Source: JALORV01 sp963754065 (GTDB taxonomy: Bacteria > Pseudomonadota > Gammaproteobacteria > Burkholderiales > Burkholderiaceae_F). From it: a stretch of DNA of 64,000 nt. Of this stretch, positions 16,658 to 25,772 are shown piece by piece. Made by a program: the position numbers and the translations under genes. The notes beneath the pieces are model-generated. The model worked only from the letters and a program-made list of their open reading frames with translations, had not been told where the DNA came from and did no database searches. The stretch lies in NCBI GenBank assembly GCA_963754065.1, contig CAVWFH010000002.1:1-64000 (forward strand). Reading direction: 5' to 3'. How positions within the stretch are numbered: position 1 is the stretch's first letter; every line of letters begins with the position of its first letter.

Positions 16658-18541
16658 CTAGGCGGCGGTGATGCGCGGTGTCGGTGTCGGCGTCACGCTC
16701 GGCATGCGCGCAACGACGCAGTCGCGCCCACTGGCCTTGGCGGCGTACAGCGCCTCGTCGGCGCGGCGCAGCAGCTGAGTGATGGTGTCGCCGGGCGCGC
16801 ACACCGTGAGCCCGATGCTGACGGTCATGCGACGCCCCGGCAGGTGATGACTCAGGTCGAGCGTGCGGACCTGCGCCAGCAGTCGTTCTGCCAGCCGGCG
16901 CGCGGCGATTTCGTTTCCTTCGGGGCTGGCGATCAGGAACTCCTCGCCTCCCAGTCGTCCAAGCTTGATCGGACCGTTGGCAATTGCGCGCAAGGCCGTC
17001 GATACCGCACGCAGGATGTCGTCGCCGACCAGATGCCCGTGCTCGTCGTTGATCGTCTTGAAGTGATCGATGTCGACGATCAGCACCGAGCATCCGTGCC
17101 TGGCGCTCAGGAACTCATCCAGCTGCGCAAGTACCTGCCGGCGATTCGGCACGCCGGTCAGCTCGTCGGTCATCGCGAGCGTGCGCATGGCCTGGCTGGT
17201 ACGGCGACCGCGCCATGCAAGGGTCGCGAGCACCGCGGCCAGCACCACGATCAATACGATCACGGCCTCCTGCAGTCGCGTGGCGCGCCTTTCCTGGTTC
17301 AACGCGTGCACGGTGGCGTCCTTCTGCTGCTGCAGCAGTGCGTTTTCCTTGTCCTTCGCCGATGTCAGGCTGGCATAGCGCTGGTCGAGCTGTCGTTGCA
17401 GCAGCGCATCGTTGGCGGTCTGGAACTGCACGTGCTGCTCGTAAGCGCCCTGCCAGTCGCCGAGGCCGGCCAGCGCACGCGAGAGTTCGGCCCGTGTCGT
17501 CGAGACTTCGCCGACCGAATCGGCCTTCACAAAGACGTCGAGAGCCTCCCGCAGGGCCTCGATGCTTTCGCGCGGCCGCTGCAGTCCGCGCAATGCGGTG
17601 CCGCGCTGCAGGAGGATCTGCGCGCGCAGCATCTCGTCGGTCGTCGCGCCCTGCTGCGTGGCTGCGCGGTCGGTCAGCGTGAGCGCGTCGAGGTGATTGC
17701 CTCGCGAATTGTGGACCTGAGCCAGCCCGCGCAGCGCGTAGGCTTCGCCGCGCGCATAGCCGATCTGACGACTCAGTCGCAGAACCTCGTTGAACGCCTG
17801 TTCGGCCGCATTCCAGTCCTTCAGCTTTTCCAGCACGCGCCCGAGGTTGGCGCGCGTCACGACCTCGTCGCGGGTCAGGCCTGCTTTCATCTGGATCTGC
17901 AGCGACGATTCGTAATAGTCGCGCGCCAGCTGGAAATCGCCGACGCGGCTGTAAAGGCTCGCGATGCCGTTGACCGTGTTGCGCAGCTGCTGCGTGAGGT
18001 TCAGCTCTTCATACAGTCCGTGCGCGCGCTGAAGGTCGGCCAGGCCGGCAGCAAAACTGCCCTGGATTCCGTTCAGGTAGCCGCGCAGGAACAGGGCGTC
18101 GGCCAGCAGTTCGCGCTCGCCGTTCTGTTCGGCGGCAGTGACCGCTTCCTGATACAGCGCCGCAGCCCGGCCCGAGTCGTTGGCGAACTCGTACAGCTCT
18201 CCTTCGCAGGTCGCGACGTGGGCACGCAGACCGGGGCGCCTGGCGCCCGGCAGCAGCGCGCGCGCTTGGGCGACGTGGGCGAGGGCGGCAGTGCGATCCC
18301 GCTCGGAGTAGTAGTCGCAGAGCAGCGCGTGGGCGCGGATCTCGAGGTCGGCATCCGGCTTCAGCGCAAGCTGCTTCATCGCCGCCTCGGCGTGGCGTCG
18401 GGCGGATTCCGGATCGACCCGCGTTTCTGCACGCGCACGGTCAAGCAGCGCGGCAATATCGTCCACCGCCCACGCCGGCGTGCTCAGCAGCGAGGACAAG
18501 GCTAGGACAAGCCGGTACAAGAAGCGCACGTGGCGGGACAA
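16658..18541 (-). CDS. TPR-repeat membrane diguanylate cyclase
   Basis: The 627-residue protein has a signal segment (LVLALSSLLSTPAWA), a periplasmic array of TPR-like helices over about residues 30-400, one membrane helix (about 425-445, VIVLIVVLAAVLATLAW) and a C-terminal GGDEF domain with GGEEF at about 531-535, so it should make cyclic di-GMP. The inhibitory RxxD site usual just before GGEEF is absent (the residues read NGPIKLGRL), so product inhibition by that route is unlikely. A short proline/threonine tail follows. The TPR part probably senses a periplasmic partner. The TTG start at 18541 is tentative. Confidence 0.88.
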   Translation of the reverse strand: MSRHVRFLYRLVLALSSLLSTPAWAVDDIAALLDRARAETRVDPESARRHAEAAMKQLALKPDADLEIRAHALLCDYYSERDRTAALAHVAQARALLPGARRPGLRAHVATCEGELYEFANDSGRAAALYQEAVTAAEQNGERELLADALFLRGYLNGIQGSFAAGLADLQRAHGLYEELNLTQQLRNTVNGIASLYSRVGDFQLARDYYESSLQIQMKAGLTRDEVVTRANLGRVLEKLKDWNAAEQAFNEVLRLSRQIGYARGEAYALRGLAQVHNSRGNHLDALTLTDRAATQQGATTDEMLRAQILLQRGTALRGLQRPRESIEALREALDVFVKADSVGEVSTTRAELSRALAGLGDWQGAYEQHVQFQTANDALLQRQLDQRYASLTSAKDKENALLQQQKDATVHALNQERRATRLQEAVIVLIVVLAAVLATLAWRGRRTSQAMRTLAMTDELTGVPNRRQVLAQLDEFLSARHGCSVLIVDIDHFKTINDEHGHLVGDDILRAVSTALRAIANGPIKLGRLGGEEFLIASPEGNEIAARRLAERLLAQVRTLDLSHHLPGRRMTVSIGLTVCAPGDTITQLLRRADEALYAAKASGRDCVVARMPSVTPTPTPRITAA

Positions 18542-18816
18542 GGCAGGGAGTCGAGCCCACTATTGTGCCAATGCGGACTATGGTGCGGCCGCTTGTCATC
18601 ACCCGCATCTGCGTCATTGTTTGCGCGATTGCACCCGTGGCAGCGACGTTGGGGCCGCGGTCCTTGCGGGCCTGAGGCGGGATCGATTGCGCCTGCATCG
18701 GCAAGGACGGCCGAGGGTAAGCTCGACGGCCGTCGTCGCAGCCTGCCCGTCGACGGTGCGCTTCTTACCCGCCGAATTCGCCGCAACTCACCGTAACCGT
18801 CAGGGAGCACTGAGAA

Positions 18817-19566
18817 ATGGAATCGAAAGTCGTGTTGGTAACGGGAGCGGGCAGCGGGGTGGGACGCGCTGTGGCCCTGGCTTTTGCTCGGGCCGGCTGT
18901 ACGGTGGCGCTGGCGGGGCGGCGGATCGAGGCGCTGAACGAAACGGCGGCGCTGGCCGGATCGGGTCGCCGAGCGCTGGTGCTGCCGACCGACGTCAGCG
19001 ATGCGGTGGCGGTACGGACGCTGTTCGACCGGGTGCTCGCCGAGGCCGGCCGTCTGGACGTGCTCTTCAACAACGCCGGCAGCGGCGCGCCACCGGTTCC
19101 GCTCGAGGACCTGACGCCCGCGCAATGGCAGAGCGTGGTCGACGTCAACCTGACTGGGGTATTCCTCTGCCTGCAGCAGGCTTTCCGCGTGATGAAGTCA
19201 CAGACCCCGCGGGGTGGCCGCATCATCAACAACGGCTCGATTTCGGCGCACGCGCCGCGCCCGAATTCGGCTCCGTATACAGCGACCAAGCACGCGGTGA
19301 CCGGGCTGACCAAGTCCGCATCGCTTGACGGTCGCAACTACGACATCGCGGTTGGTCAGATCGATATCGGGAACGCCGCTACGCCGATGACGGAACGCAT
19401 GCCGCAGGGTGTGCTGCAGGCCAATGGCCAGACCGCGTCCGAACCGGTCATGGACGTCGATGTCGTCGCCGACGCGGTCGTGCACATGGCGAGCCTGCCA
19501 CTCGACGCCAACGTACTGTTCATGACCGTGATGGCCACCAAGATGCCGTTTGTCGGGCGCGGCTGA
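18817..19566 (+). CDS. SDR family oxidoreductase
   Basis: The 249-residue protein has the nucleotide-binding VTGAGSGVGRAVALA at the start, the NNAG motif (VLFNNAGSG) and the catalytic YTATK with a preceding serine (NGSISAHAPRPNSAPYTATK). It is a classical NAD(P)-dependent short-chain dehydrogenase; the substrate is not known. GGGAG precedes the ATG. It diverges from the GGDEF gene across 275 bases in which I find no further gene. Confidence 0.9.
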   Translation: MESKVVLVTGAGSGVGRAVALAFARAGCTVALAGRRIEALNETAALAGSGRRALVLPTDVSDAVAVRTLFDRVLAEAGRLDVLFNNAGSGAPPVPLEDLTPAQWQSVVDVNLTGVFLCLQQAFRVMKSQTPRGGRIINNGSISAHAPRPNSAPYTATKHAVTGLTKSASLDGRNYDIAVGQIDIGNAATPMTERMPQGVLQANGQTASEPVMDVDVVADAVVHMASLPLDANVLFMTVMATKMPFVGRG

Positions 19567-19585
19567 AACCGCAGGGCCGCGCAGC

Positions 19586-19605
19586 GCCTCGAACGTAAAC
19601 GAGGC
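19586..19605. terminator. Weak hairpin between SDR and TIR genes
   Basis: GCCTCG and CGAGGC with an eight-base loop lie between the convergent stop codons and are followed on the plus strand by TACTTTG. A modest bidirectional terminator is plausible. Confidence 0.35.
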
Positions 19606-20993
19606 TACTTTGCCGTCAGCCGCTTGAGCGCTCGCTGCGTCTGGTCGAGCACGCGACCGGTCTGCTTGTTCGCCTGCAGTTCATTGCGCAGGGCGGTCAA
19701 TGCATTGATTGCCGCGTCACGCTGGCCAGCGTTGGCCAGCAGCACCGCGCGGCAGTAACGCCACACCGCCGATTCACTCTCGTGGCGCGGCTGTGGAAAA
19801 AGCCAGTCGAATGTCCGGAGATGATCTTCACTGGAGAGGAGCGCCAGGAACCCGGCGTCGTCCTGCACATTGAACAGTTGCGAGAAGTAGATCGGACTCC
19901 ACAGGCCGCTCCGCTGCTCCGGTGTCAACGCTTCGCCGTTGAGGCGCATGTCGTTCACGGTGCGGACAAGATGGGTCCCGTAGTCCCCGCTCCACGTCCA
20001 GGCACCGAGTTGCATGCGCCGCACATACGGGCGCTCGCGCTTGGCGGCAACCGCCGTGCGGAAGTGCACGACCGCCTCGTCTGCGCGACGGCGCACGGCC
20101 AGGTAGTGCGCGCGCATCGCGTTGGCGTACACGTTGTCGGGATCGTCCTCGAGGGCGCGGCGGAAGTGGGCATCCGGCGTCGCGTCGGACGCGCCTTCGC
20201 GCGCCCGCAGGTTGTCGCCCCACCCGATGTGGGCACGCAGGTCCGCCGCCCGCCCTCCGTGTGCCGTTGCCAGTCCGGCGGCCAGCACGGGCACCAGGCG
20301 GTTGACGATCGCCGTGAAAGACTCGGTGTCGCTGCGCACGCGGATGTCGCGCAGCCAGCGCATGGCGCAGTCCTCGCGCGCGGTTTGCAGGTCGGCGAGA
20401 TTCGCGTGCTGGCCCGCGATCTCGCTCAGGCGCTGCCAGCCGGCGGCATAGCCGCCACTCGCGCAAAGTTCCGCGGCCGAAGCGATCGACTGGCGCAGCG
20501 CGGCGGCTTCAATGCGCTGCTCGCGCCACAGCCAGCCGCCGGCGAGGACAGCCAGCAGCAGCACCGCGGCCGCGGCCAGCCACACCAGGCGGCGACGGCC
20601 CGGGGCCAGGCGGGCAATTGCAGCGACGGTGCCCGGCACCGGATCACCTTGCGGCTCGAACATCGTCACCGCCTTGAGATATGGCGGCACGCTGGCGAGG
20701 GGAGTCGGTGCGAGCTTTACCGGCAGCACGCGGCCGCGCGGATGCGGCCAGCGGGTCTGCACGAGGCCGAGTTCCGCCAGCGCGTAGCTGCCTGCCGCAA
20801 CCGATTCAGGGCTCACCAGGTAGACGAACAGATCGCAGTCCTCGATCGCCTCGCGCAATTCCTCGTCGAACGGCTGACCAGGCTCGAGTTCCGCGCGATC
20901 GACGAACGGATCGTGGCCTTCCGCCACGAGCGCAAGTCGCAGCCGCTCGACCAGGTCGCGATACTTTGACGAGTACGAGATGAAGATCTTCAT
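19605..20993 (-). CDS. TIR-domain membrane protein with TPR-like C-terminal region
   Basis: The 462-residue protein opens with KIFISYSSKYRDLVERL, the TIR box 1. It then has DRAELEPGQPFDEEL and SYALAELG, with Glu74 at the place of the catalytic glutamate of NAD-cleaving TIR domains. A single membrane helix follows (about residues 136-156). The remaining 300 residues are helical and include an ALEDDPDNVYANAMRAHYLA stretch typical of TPR units. So the TIR domain is probably cytoplasmic and the helical part periplasmic. No partner typical of a defence system (NAD hydrolase effector pair, sensor, phage gene) is adjacent. It may be a signalling adaptor instead. Function unknown. Confidence 0.78.
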   Translation of the reverse strand: MKIFISYSSKYRDLVERLRLALVAEGHDPFVDRAELEPGQPFDEELREAIEDCDLFVYLVSPESVAAGSYALAELGLVQTRWPHPRGRVLPVKLAPTPLASVPPYLKAVTMFEPQGDPVPGTVAAIARLAPGRRRLVWLAAAAVLLLAVLAGGWLWREQRIEAAALRQSIASAAELCASGGYAAGWQRLSEIAGQHANLADLQTAREDCAMRWLRDIRVRSDTESFTAIVNRLVPVLAAGLATAHGGRAADLRAHIGWGDNLRAREGASDATPDAHFRRALEDDPDNVYANAMRAHYLAVRRRADEAVVHFRTAVAAKRERPYVRRMQLGAWTWSGDYGTHLVRTVNDMRLNGEALTPEQRSGLWSPIYFSQLFNVQDDAGFLALLSSEDHLRTFDWLFPQPRHESESAVWRYCRAVLLANAGQRDAAINALTALRNELQANKQTGRVLDQTQRALKRLTAK

Positions 20994-21065
20994 CGGTCAC
21001 GCACGCCGGGGAAGGTCGTCGTCAGGCGACTGAACGCAAATCGACGGACGTCATCGCCAATCTCG

Positions 21066-21488
21066 TTACTTGGCAAAGAGCCGCGCCGGATCGGCGAATG
21101 CCTTGAACTCCAGCGCGTTGCCGCACGGGTCGAGAAAGAACATCGTCGCCTGTTCACCCACTTCGCCCTTGAAGCGCACATGCGGTTCGATGATGAACTT
21201 GACGCCCTCGTCGCGCAGGCGCGCGGCCAGTGCGTTCCACTCCTCCATCGACAGCACGACGCCGAAGTGGCGCACCGGGACATCGTCGCCGTCGACCGCG
21301 CTGGTACGGCGATGACCGGCTTCCTCGGGCGCGAGGTGGGCGACGATCTGGTGACCGTACAGGTCGAAATCGATCCAGGCATCGCTCGAGCGACCCTCCG
21401 GGCAGCGCAGCAGGTCGCCATAAAAGGCACGCGCCTTGGCGAGCGAAGTGACGGGAAAGGCGAGGTGGAAGGGGTGCATCGCAGCCAT
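21066..21488 (-). CDS. VOC-family dioxygenase-like protein
   Basis: The 140-residue protein starts MAAMHPFHLAFPVTSLAKARAFY and has FDLYGHQIVAHL and MFFLDPCGNALEFKAF, with His and Glu at metal-ligand positions of the VOC superfamily. AGGAG lies seven bases before the ATG at 21488. It is divergent from the MarR gene with a shared 100-base region, so the MarR protein could control it. The substrate is unknown. Confidence 0.85.
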   Translation of the reverse strand: MAAMHPFHLAFPVTSLAKARAFYGDLLRCPEGRSSDAWIDFDLYGHQIVAHLAPEEAGHRRTSAVDGDDVPVRHFGVVLSMEEWNALAARLRDEGVKFIIEPHVRFKGEVGEQATMFFLDPCGNALEFKAFADPARLFAK

Positions 21489-21580
21489 GAAATCGCTCCT
21501 GCATCGAGGTGCACCATTGTCGCAGCAATGGCCGCCCGGGCGCGACCGGACTGGACGGTCGCGATCATCTCTGGCAGTAT

Positions 21581-21596
21581 GCGTGCATATGCACGC
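21581..21596. promoter_or_regulatory. 16-base perfect palindrome over the MarR start codon
   Basis: GCGTGCATATGCACGC is fully self-complementary and contains the ATG of the MarR gene (21589). It is flanked by an outer pair GGCAG (21573-21577) and CTGCC (21601-21605), spaced three and four bases away. Its position suits autorepression and control of the divergent VOC gene by MarR. Confidence 0.65.
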
Positions 21597-22086
21597 TAAT
21601 CTGCCTTTACCGGTGCGTGGGTCCTGCACCTGCTCGAAGGTGCGCGGGCTGGCCCGCCGCCTGACCGGGATGTACGACGCGGCGCTGGCCCCGCACGGCC
21701 TGACGGTGACGCAATACGCGGCCCTCGTTGCGATTGCCCGCGTCGACGGCGCGCTCGCGGTGGCTGATCTCGCGCAGCGACTGCAGATGGACCGGACCAC
21801 GACGTCGCGCCTGGTGGGCCCCCTCGAGCGCGCCGGACTGGTCGCGCGGGTGGACGCACGCAAGGCCCGCGGTGAGCGGCTGCGCGGCGATGCGCGTATG
21901 CGACCACTGCAGCTGACCGCCAAGGGCGAAAGACGGCTGCGTTCCGCCATCCCGGCCTGGCAGGAAGTGCAAAGCCGGGTCGACGCTTTGCTCGGCGCAC
22001 GCCTGCAGGCCACGCTGATGCAGGCGGCCGATGCCGCTGGACGAGCGCTGGCTGAGCTCGACATCGAACCCGCGAGCCGTTCATGA
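21589..22086 (+). CDS. MarR family transcriptional regulator
   Basis: The 165-residue protein has a MarR winged helix: GLTVTQYAALVAIARVDG, ADLAQRLQMDRTTTSRLV, and the wing VARVDARKARGERLRG. The N-terminus has the paired cysteines CTCSKVR seen in a subset of MarR proteins, possibly redox active. The stop overlaps the start of the MFS gene (ATGA), so it is the likely regulator of that transporter. The palindrome over its start codon suggests it represses its own translation or transcription. The start at 21589 has no strong ribosome site. Confidence 0.85.
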   Translation: MHANLPLPVRGSCTCSKVRGLARRLTGMYDAALAPHGLTVTQYAALVAIARVDGALAVADLAQRLQMDRTTTSRLVGPLERAGLVARVDARKARGERLRGDARMRPLQLTAKGERRLRSAIPAWQEVQSRVDALLGARLQATLMQAADAAGRALAELDIEPASRS

Positions 22087-23306
22087 CCGGGAACCCGCAG
22101 CGCGCCTGGTGGAGCGTCACGCTGTTCGCCGCCGCGATGCTAATGGTGACGATGGGCGCGCGGCAGTCGATGGGTCTGTTCGTCTCGCCGATCAACACGA
22201 CGACGGGACTCGGCATCGTGACGATCAGCCTGGCGCTGGGCATCGGGCAGTTCGTCTGGGGCGCGGTACAGCCAATCGCCGGAGCCTTCGCCGATCGCTA
22301 CGGCCCGGGCCGGGTCCTGGCCGTGGGCATCGTCGTCCTGGCGATCGGTACGGCGCTCACGCCACTGATATCGAGCGGACTGGGTCTGGTCCTCACGCTC
22401 GGACTGATGGCGGCGGCCGGATCGGGCGCAGGCAGCTTTTCAGTGCTGATCGGCGCGGCAGCGAAGCGCGTTCCGGTCGAAGCGCGCGGCACCGCATCGG
22501 GCGTCATCAACGCCGGGGGTTCGTTCGGGCAATTCGTCTTCGCTCCGCTGCTGCAGAAGCTGATTTCGCTGATGGGCTGGATGGGCGCTATGTGGACGCT
22601 GGCGGCGATCACGCTCGCGACGCTGCCGCTCGCGCGCGCGTTGCGCGGTCAGCCGGCACCGCATGCGCCGGCCGCGCCCGGCGACCACGGGCTGCGCCAT
22701 GCGGTGCGCAGCGCGCTGGGCGACCGCAGTTACCTGCTGCTGCACGCGGGGTTCTTCACCTGCGGCTTTCACATTGCCTTCCTGGTCACGCACCTGCCCG
22801 GTGAAGTCGGGCTGTGCGGACTGCCATCTTCGGTTGCCAGCTGGTCGCTCGCGATCATCGGCCTGGCCAATATCGTGGGCAGTCTGGTCGCCGGGTTCTG
22901 GGTCAACCGCTTTCGCAGCAAGTACATCCTGTTCTGGATGTACTTCTCGCGCGCGGTGCTCGTTGTGGTGTACCTGGCCGCGCCCAAGACCGCGCTCACG
23001 TTCTATCTCTTCGCGGCCGGGCTCGGATTCACCTGGCTGGCCACCGTGCCCCCGACCGCCGGGGTCGTGGCCAAGCTCTTCGGTACACGCTATCTCGCCA
23101 CGCTCTTCGGCCTGACGCTGCTATCGCACCAGATCGGCGGCTTCTTCGGCGCCTATCTGGGCGGGATCGCGGTCAGCACCCAGGGCAGCTACCTGTGGAT
23201 GTGGTACGCGGATGCGGTGCTCGCGCTCGCCGCCGCGCTGGTCAATCTGCCGATCCGGGAGCCACGCGTCGAACGGCGGCCCATCGTCGCGGCCGCGTCG
23301 CCCTGA
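22083..23306 (+). CDS. MFS transporter paired with MarR
   Basis: The 407-residue protein has twelve membrane segments and the MFS signature GAFADRYGPGRVLAV after helix 2. It starts with ARQSMGLFVSPINTTTGLG, as in the monocarboxylate/oxalate-formate-type and CynX-like transporters. It overlaps the MarR gene by four bases and should be co-regulated with it. Substrate unknown; uptake or export of an organic anion is likely from the family. Confidence 0.85.
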   Translation: MTGNPQRAWWSVTLFAAAMLMVTMGARQSMGLFVSPINTTTGLGIVTISLALGIGQFVWGAVQPIAGAFADRYGPGRVLAVGIVVLAIGTALTPLISSGLGLVLTLGLMAAAGSGAGSFSVLIGAAAKRVPVEARGTASGVINAGGSFGQFVFAPLLQKLISLMGWMGAMWTLAAITLATLPLARALRGQPAPHAPAAPGDHGLRHAVRSALGDRSYLLLHAGFFTCGFHIAFLVTHLPGEVGLCGLPSSVASWSLAIIGLANIVGSLVAGFWVNRFRSKYILFWMYFSRAVLVVVYLAAPKTALTFYLFAAGLGFTWLATVPPTAGVVAKLFGTRYLATLFGLTLLSHQIGGFFGAYLGGIAVSTQGSYLWMWYADAVLALAAALVNLPIREPRVERRPIVAAASP

Positions 23307-23384
23307 TTGTCGCGCTGATTGTCTCTCTGCTTGTCACTGCGCAACGGCGGGTGACCCGGGAGGCCAGCTTCGATTCAATCCGTT

Positions 23385-24272
23385 TCAAGGCCGAGGAGCA
23401 GGCTGAAGTCGCTTGCGTAAGGCAACGCAGGGATCGGGCCGTTCGGCTGCCGCTGTTTCGATCACGATATCGAATTGATCTGAGTTGTCTTCGATCGCCC
23501 CGTCGGGATCGCGCTCCAGCAGGCCGATGGACACGACGTCGCGCCGTTCGTCCGCGTTCAGCCAGGCCGGAACACCGATGTCCTTGCGTACGTGGCCATT
23601 GCCACTGAGCAGTATTGCGCCCCGCGGCAGGTACGGTCGCAGGGCACGCGCGAGCACGATGTCGCGCGCGATCTGCGCGCGTGCCATCGGCGCCAGCGCC
23701 GAGGCCGGCAGCAGATCGCAGTGACCGCGTGCGACAGCGCGTTCATGGGCCTCGATGAACTCGGCCGTTAGTCGGTCGAGGCCGAGTGCAGCCTGGGTCG
23801 AACTGTCGAAGATTCCGTCCCATCCGTTCGCTGCCACCTTCATCGCGTCGGCGCGGGACAGGTTCGCCGCGACGATCGGCAGGTCATGGTCGAGCGCGAT
23901 CTGCACGAACGGCCGGTAGTGCTTCCAGTCCCAGTTCTTCGCACCGACCGCGGCGATGAGCGCGTCGGCGTCGCCGGGTCTGTCCTGCCGCACGCGGTCG
24001 ATGTCGGCCTGCCGTTCCCGATCGAACTGTTCGAAGACCAGCGCCGGTCGCGCGCCCCCCTCGATCCGCAGGCGCAGCGCCGCCGCACGCAGCGCATGCT
24101 GTTCGCCGTTGTCGTGGACTTCGCCGAGCAGGACGCTGCGCCGTTCGGCCATGGCGCCGGCAAGCGCCGTGGGCGTGGCGTCAATCCGGACTGCCGATGC
24201 CGCGGTCGCCGTCTGGACGACGCCTAGGCACGCGACCAGGGCCGCGCAAAGCGGATGGAATCGATCCTTCAT
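23385..24272 (-). CDS. ChaN family protein
   Basis: The 295-residue protein has a signal peptide (to about residue 25, TATAASA) and the ChaN signature SVLLGEVHDNGEQHALRAAA, with the later GNGHVRKDIGVPAWL that holds conserved histidine. ChaN-type proteins bind heme or iron at the outer or cytoplasmic membrane and are often iron regulated. The signal lacks a lipobox cysteine, so this one may be soluble in the periplasm. The next gene (aldo/keto reductase) lies upstream in the same direction with an 83-base gap. Confidence 0.82.
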   Translation of the reverse strand: MKDRFHPLCAALVACLGVVQTATAASAVRIDATPTALAGAMAERRSVLLGEVHDNGEQHALRAAALRLRIEGGARPALVFEQFDRERQADIDRVRQDRPGDADALIAAVGAKNWDWKHYRPFVQIALDHDLPIVAANLSRADAMKVAANGWDGIFDSSTQAALGLDRLTAEFIEAHERAVARGHCDLLPASALAPMARAQIARDIVLARALRPYLPRGAILLSGNGHVRKDIGVPAWLNADERRDVVSIGLLERDPDGAIEDNSDQFDIVIETAAAERPDPCVALRKRLQPAPRP

Positions 24273-24355
24273 GCAGTCATTGTGCCGGGTGCCGCATTGC
24301 CGGACCCAAGCGTGAATTGTGTGGGGAGCGATCGCGCGATGCCGCACCCCGGCGC

Positions 24356-25216
24356 TCAGGTCATCGCGAGGCGCTGCTTTCTCCGTGGCGGGACAAACAG
24401 CCGGTCGATCGCGGCGCAGTCGTCGGCGTCGAGCATGACCGCCGCTGCGGCCAGATTCTCGCGCAGGTGGTCCTCGCGAACGGCCTTGGGAATGGCGATG
24501 ACATCCGGATGACGCAGCACCCAGGCGAGCGCCACCTGGGCCGCGGTGATGCCATGGCGTCGAGCGATCCGTGCGAGGTCTGCGTTGGCCGCAAGGGTGC
24601 CTTGATCGATCGGGCAATAGGCCATCGTGGCCACCGACCGCTCGCGGTGCCAGGGCACGAGGTCGAACTCGATGCCGCGCTGGCTGGCCGAGTAATAGAC
24701 CTGGTTGACAGCGCACTTCGTGCCGCCGGGTTGTCGCCATAGCTGCTGCATGTCGTCGACGTCGAAGTTCGAAACGCCCCAGGCGCGAATCCGGCCGGCG
24801 TCGAATAGCGATTCAAAGCCGGCGATCGTCTCGCCCAGGGGATGGCTGCCGCGCCAGTGCAGGAGGTACAGGTCGATGACATCGAGCTGCAGTCGCGCCC
24901 GGCTGCGATCGCAGGCCTGGACGACACCGCGGGCGCTGGCGTTGTGCGGATACACCTTGGTGACGATAAACACCTCGTCGCGGCGCAGGTTGCCGGCTGC
25001 GATGGCCTCGGCGAGCGCCTGCCCGACGATCTGCTCGGCGCCTCCTTCACCGTACATCTCAGCCGTGTCGATCAGGCGATAACCCAGTTCGAACGCGCGC
25101 CGCAGCGCGGTCACTTCCGCGCCGCGACTTCGGGCGGACTCGCCGAGTCGCCAGGTTCCGAGGCCGAGGGCCGGAACCGACACGCCGGTACTCCCGGCCA
25201 GCCGAACAGTCTTCAT
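24356..25216 (-). CDS. Aldo/keto reductase
   Basis: The 286-residue protein shows the AKR barrel and catalytic tetrad: Asp and Tyr in LIDTAEMYGEG, Lys in VFIVTKVYPHN and His in LYLLHWRGSHP. The C-terminal IPKAVREDHLREN forms part of the NADPH site. It is a cytosolic carbonyl reductase with unknown substrate. Start ATG at 25216. Confidence 0.9.
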   Translation of the reverse strand: MKTVRLAGSTGVSVPALGLGTWRLGESARSRGAEVTALRRAFELGYRLIDTAEMYGEGGAEQIVGQALAEAIAAGNLRRDEVFIVTKVYPHNASARGVVQACDRSRARLQLDVIDLYLLHWRGSHPLGETIAGFESLFDAGRIRAWGVSNFDVDDMQQLWRQPGGTKCAVNQVYYSASQRGIEFDLVPWHRERSVATMAYCPIDQGTLAANADLARIARRHGITAAQVALAWVLRHPDVIAIPKAVREDHLRENLAAAAVMLDADDCAAIDRLFVPPRRKQRLAMT

Positions 25217-25255
25217 CGATCAGGTTCCTTCACCGATTCGACCAGGCACGGGCGA

Positions 25256-25753
25256 TCAGGACACCGGCAGGCGCGGCAGCGGCTTGCCGCGCTCGTCCTC
25301 GGCGATGCGCTGGAGGTACGCCGCGAATTCTGGATCCTCGCCCTTCAGCAGCTTCGGCAGCCGATGGTAGAAGTCGTCGCGCCGCACCCACTCGCGCATG
25401 AAGTCCTCCCACGAGTTCCAGCGGCGTCGCTGTAACGGCGTCATGTGCTCGCTGTAGGCCGTCAGGTAGGCCCGCTCGAACAGCGATATCAGCATGTCGA
25501 AGACGATCAGCATGCGCTCCTGCTGCTCCGGGCTCAGGTCGAGCGTGGCGAACTCGCTGCGCAGGCGCAGGTCGGGGTTGTCCATCACGACCTTGAGAAA
25601 GTCGTTGTAAGCGTTGGACAGCAACTGGTAGACCTCGTCTTCCTCGGTGGTGCGCTCCTTGCGCTGTTCGAAGAAGAAGAGCGCAATTGCCATCGGCAGT
25701 CCGATGACGGTTACCACGTAGCTCGCGATCTCCCAGGTCTGTGCGTCGAGCAT
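25256..25753 (-). CDS. Membrane-anchored protein of unknown function
   Basis: The 165-residue protein begins with one hydrophobic helix (about residues 8-27, ASYVVTVIGLPMAIALFFF) followed by a charged helical domain (VYQLLSNAYNDFLKVV; MIVFDMLISLFERAYL; WNSWEDFMREWVRRDDFY). I do not recognise a named family with confidence. The start follows GAGGAG. It is 19 bases downstream of the Crp/Fnr-like regulator, so the two are almost certainly one transcript, which suggests a function linked to that regulator's signal. Confidence 0.7.
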   Translation of the reverse strand: MLDAQTWEIASYVVTVIGLPMAIALFFFEQRKERTTEEDEVYQLLSNAYNDFLKVVMDNPDLRLRSEFATLDLSPEQQERMLIVFDMLISLFERAYLTAYSEHMTPLQRRRWNSWEDFMREWVRRDDFYHRLPKLLKGEDPEFAAYLQRIAEDERGKPLPRLPVS

Positions 25754-25772
25754 GCGTCCGCTCCTCAGCTCC

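Noticed and set aside
19605..20993. TIR protein as part of a phage-defence island
   Set aside because: Flanking genes are SDR and VOC proteins, with no partner effector, recombinase or phage gene.
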